Of a DNA stretch of 64,000 bases, positions 61,668-64,000 are shown one piece after another. A model generated the notes under the pieces. It searched no databases. It was not told the origin of the DNA and saw only the letters and a program-made list of their open reading frames with translations. This DNA is from Dehalococcoidia bacterium. Lineage in GTDB: Bacteria > Chloroflexota > Dehalococcoidia > GIF9 > UBA5629. Each line of letters opens with the position of its first letter. Position 1 is the first letter of the stretch. Both the position numbers and the translations under genes were made by a program. The stretch is from contig JBAZEK010000002.1 of the NCBI GenBank assembly GCA_041653995.1, positions 124,001-188,000 on the forward strand, read 5' to 3'.

Positions 61668-62549
61668 TCAGTCTTCCTGGCGCCGGTCCCGCAGAAAGTC
61701 CTCGATATCCTTGATGATCTGCGCCGATCCCTCGGGCTCGACGCCTGTAGCGTTTCCATCGAGATCGTACTGCTCCTCCAGCGATCGCAGGAAAATGCGC
61801 ATCTGCTCGTTTTCGGAGATCAGCCTATCCAGTATTCCGCACAGGCTGTCGGCTGATCTCTTCAAATCTCCGAGGTCAAGATCAAAGGCCAACAGAGCAG
61901 CGATTTTCTTTATGGTTTCAAAGCATACCATGGGGTTGCTCTCGGCGCGTATATAGAAGGGCACATGCCCCCATATGCTGATAGCGGGTATCCGGCGCAT
62001 AGCACAGACGCTCAATAACGGCCCGTGGATACTGCTGGGCCCCGTGTAACTGATAGGTTCGATCCCTGCCTGCTCGAGCAGCTCGATCATGGTCTGGTCA
62101 TTGACCAGCCCGCTGATACGTGTCTCTCGCGTATGTGGGATCCTGTCGTACAGCCCTCCGACCGCATACACACGGTGCGCATTGTAATAGCCCGCCACGT
62201 CAGCAATCACTTCAGCATACGCCTGCCATCTCATCTGCGGCTCGATGCCACTGAAAATAATGAGGTCGCGGGGCCCGATAGGATTATGCCAGTAGTAAAG
62301 GCTGTTGGCCGGCATAAGGATGGGCCACAGCATCCCGTTCTCGACATTAATGGAGGGCCTTATCTTGTCGAAATCGTAGTAGTCGTCCGATTTCATCTCG
62401 GCAAACTTTACGGCAGGCAGCTTTTTTATCATGTAAGATACAGCGCCTGTTGAAACCTGTGCGGCGTCGGGCCAGCCGATAAAAGCCGCTACCAGATCGG
62501 GCTGGCGCAGCGCCGGCTGTTCAAGAAAAACAATGTTGCTTGGTTCCAT
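61668..62549 (-). CDS. PAC2-family protein
   Basis: 293 residues. The PAC2 (proteasome assembly chaperone-like) fold shows LVAAFIGWPDAAQVSTGAVS, LIIFSGIEPQMRWQAYAEVI, VYAVGGLYDRIPHTR, ISIWGHVPFYIRAE and a C-terminal helical tail (about 230-290). Common in Actinobacteria and Chloroflexota; carboxylate-amine ligase relatives exist but function is unknown. Two bp downstream of a lipoprotein gene, so probably co-transcribed. Confidence 0.85.
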   Translation of the reverse strand: MEPSNIVFLEQPALRQPDLVAAFIGWPDAAQVSTGAVSYMIKKLPAVKFAEMKSDDYYDFDKIRPSINVENGMLWPILMPANSLYYWHNPIGPRDLIIFSGIEPQMRWQAYAEVIADVAGYYNAHRVYAVGGLYDRIPHTRETRISGLVNDQTMIELLEQAGIEPISYTGPSSIHGPLLSVCAMRRIPAISIWGHVPFYIRAESNPMVCFETIKKIAALLAFDLDLGDLKRSADSLCGILDRLISENEQMRIFLRSLEEQYDLDGNATGVEPEGSAQIIKDIEDFLRDRRQED

Positions 62550-62551
62550 CT

Positions 62552-63274
62552 TTATTCAGTGCTGCAGCAGAAAACCTCGAAATTCACACTGCCTTTGGCC
62601 TCATTGCCAACGGCATCGGTCACGACGACATCGACCCTGAAATCACCGCCGACACCTGGGGCTATCCAGTTTACTTTACTGGCAGTGCCGTCGCCCAGAT
62701 TCATACCGGCGGCCGCCTGCAGTTTGCCGCTGGTTGCCGACCATTTGAATCTCAAATTATTGGCTTCCCCGTCATTGACAACGCACTCTACGGGCGTCGC
62801 CGTCCAGATGCGCATCCGCTTGGACCCCGTCACAACTTCACGGGAGGGAAGGTACATTTTCAACACGACAGGCGCATCCGCGCTGGCGCTGCCATCCGCA
62901 TTTATAACAACTTTAACTTCCTGAACAGCGGTAGCCTGCCCGCCTTTGTCATCACTGACTGTTACCGTGATATTGTACTTGCCCATGGCGGCCGGTGACG
63001 TCCATGTCACAGTCGCCCCCTTGCCGGTGATGGTACCGTTGTCGGCGATCCATTTATAATCAAGCAAGTCGCCATCCTCATCGAGCGCGACGCAGGTCAA
63101 CTGCCCCCCCGCCTGCGGTGCCCATTCAGAAGTCCCGATAATCTGCTGGATGACCGGCGCACGGTTCACCTGCGGGGGTGGTGCAGGCGCGGCGCAGGAA
63201 GCAGTTATGCACGGCACCGCAACAAGTGCGGCAGTCAAAACCGTGGCTGATATTATATTTTTAGCAACTATCAT
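62552..63274 (-). CDS. Ig/PKD-like lipoprotein, paralogue 1
   Basis: 240 residues. Lipobox ITASC (Cys about 27), Pro-rich linker, then two beta-sandwich modules: SEWAPQAGGQLTCVALDEDG...NITVTVSDDKGGQA and a second ending VVTDAVGNEAKGSVNFEVFC with a terminal Cys-Cys pair. Paralogous to the gene upstream. Likely a cell-surface protein; the role is unknown. Confidence 0.78.
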   Translation of the reverse strand: MIVAKNIISATVLTAALVAVPCITASCAAPAPPPQVNRAPVIQQIIGTSEWAPQAGGQLTCVALDEDGDLLDYKWIADNGTITGKGATVTWTSPAAMGKYNITVTVSDDKGGQATAVQEVKVVINADGSASADAPVVLKMYLPSREVVTGSKRMRIWTATPVECVVNDGEANNLRFKWSATSGKLQAAAGMNLGDGTASKVNWIAPGVGGDFRVDVVVTDAVGNEAKGSVNFEVFCCSTE

Positions 63275-63306
63275 GATGATCTTCCCTCGTAAATCACGTG
63301 ACCTTA

Positions 63307-63999
63307 TTAATTTGGGCCCCTCCCGCAGCAGAGCACTTCCAGGTTCACTTCACCTGCAGCCTTATTCCCTGCCTTGTCGACAACCATTACATTCACTGTG
63401 TATTTACCCGCCTGATTGGGTGCAATCCACCCCACCCTGCTTGCTTTCCCCTCTTCAAGGCCATCTGCCATCAGCTTGCCGGCATTTGCCGCCCAGGTGA
63501 AGGTATATTCCGAAGGGTCACCGGGAACAACGCACTGGATTTCCGGTGTCGACAGACCTTTGACCTGTCTAAATTCTGTGGCGGCATTGGTTGCGGGCGG
63601 GGTCAGCTTCAAATATACGGTTGTATCCACCGGCGGGGGCGGAGGAGCAACCACCGTAAACTTTTTACTGTATATAGCCTCTCCGCCTTTGTCGTTGGTC
63701 ACCTTCAATGTTATCTCATATTCCCCCAATTCCTCCGGCGGCACCCAGCTGACTCTCTGTCCTTCTCCCTTGATAATCCCTTTTTCGGCTGTCCAGTAAT
63801 ATGTAATCGGATTCCCCTCGGGATCTGAGCAGGCACAAATCAGAGTGCCTTCCTCATTGGGATGCCATTCCTCTGCTCCCGCAATATCCCCGATCACAGG
63901 CTGTGCAATAGAGGGCTGAGCAGGAGTCGACGGTGTATTAACTACCAGCGCAGGTGCGGCGCATGCGCTAAGCATCATGGCAGCAGCGACAAACGCTAT
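63307..63999 (-). CDS. Ig/PKD-like lipoprotein, paralogue 2 (5' end outside window)
   Basis: At least 230 residues. The frame remains open to the window edge through AFVAAAMMLSAC, a signal peptide with lipobox LSAC, so the true start lies just outside. Two modules as in paralogue 1: GAEEWHPNEEGTLICACSDP...YEITLKVTNDKGGEA and VNVMVVDKAGNKAAGEVNLE, ending in LEVLCCG. The doubled Cys at the C-terminus is shared by both copies. Confidence 0.78.
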   Translation of the reverse strand: MAFVAAAMMLSACAAPALVVNTPSTPAQPSIAQPVIGDIAGAEEWHPNEEGTLICACSDPEGNPITYYWTAEKGIIKGEGQRVSWVPPEELGEYEITLKVTNDKGGEAIYSKKFTVVAPPPPPVDTTVYLKLTPPATNAATEFRQVKGLSTPEIQCVVPGDPSEYTFTWAANAGKLMADGLEEGKASRVGWIAPNQAGKYTVNVMVVDKAGNKAAGEVNLEVLCCGRGPN

Positions 64000-64000
64000 A

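Overview
The window looks like a chromosomal segment of an anaerobic Chloroflexota bacterium, probably of Dehalococcoidia type. The evidence is indirect: a compact trpEGDCFBA operon, fused isobutyryl-CoA mutase, PaaK-like ligase, GPH-type transporters, many lipoproteins, and an adaptor/MacB efflux operon with no outer-membrane TolC gene. No rRNA, tRNA or CRISPR array was seen, and no marker gene settles the taxonomy. The host DNA is GC-rich by eye. One 4.8 kb AT-rich island (28887-33679) is clearly foreign.

Layout. 1-2.5 kb: a truncated SDR and an acyl-CoA ligase. 2.5-9.3 kb (minus): the complete tryptophan operon, preceded by a textbook ribosome-mediated attenuator with a 35-residue leader peptide carrying three consecutive Trp codons. 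9.4-24.3 kb: catabolic and accessory genes, including an O-methyltransferase, SDR, GYD protein, CrtI-like oxidoreductase, two GPH transporters, a PaaK-like ligase with a decayed FAD oxidoreductase in front of it, an HdrD-like Fe-S protein, nitronate monooxygenase, metallo-hydrolase, ArsA ATPase, M20 peptidase and GNAT. 24.4-28.8 kb: a TPR lipoprotein, a surface protein with six Fn3-like modules, and a NifV/LeuA-family synthase. 28.9-33.7 kb: a transposon with 19-bp inverted repeats, a 9-bp target duplication, a SWIM-finger DDE transposase and about ten small cargo genes, mostly membrane proteins.

33.8-41.9 kb: an OmpR-type two-component system followed by two different membrane-fusion lipoproteins and a MacB-type ATPase and permease. 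41.9-44.3 kb (minus): PEP carboxykinase and a TPR protein. 44.5-50.2 kb: a promoter-led operon of lysine 2,3-aminomutase, two ATP-grasp ligases and a GNAT acetyltransferase, then a 5'-nucleotidase. This is the best candidate for an undescribed pathway, possibly making an acylated beta-lysine peptide. 50.3-54.6 kb: an orphan MoxR ATPase/vWA pair (NorQ-NorD/CbbQ-CbbO type) behind a protein with a repeated His-His-Thr motif. 54.6-58.1 kb: an MtaB-like methylthiotransferase, DUF167, transglutaminase-like protein, a lipoprotein and a peroxiredoxin. 58.3-64.0 kb: IcmF, a PAC2 protein and two tandem paralogous lipoproteins, the last cut by the window end.

Promoters with TTGACA-like -35 boxes and 16-18 bp spacers are recognisable in front of several units. 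In several cases the -10 box lies only 9-11 bp before the start codon and there is no ribosome-binding site, which suggests leaderless transcripts.
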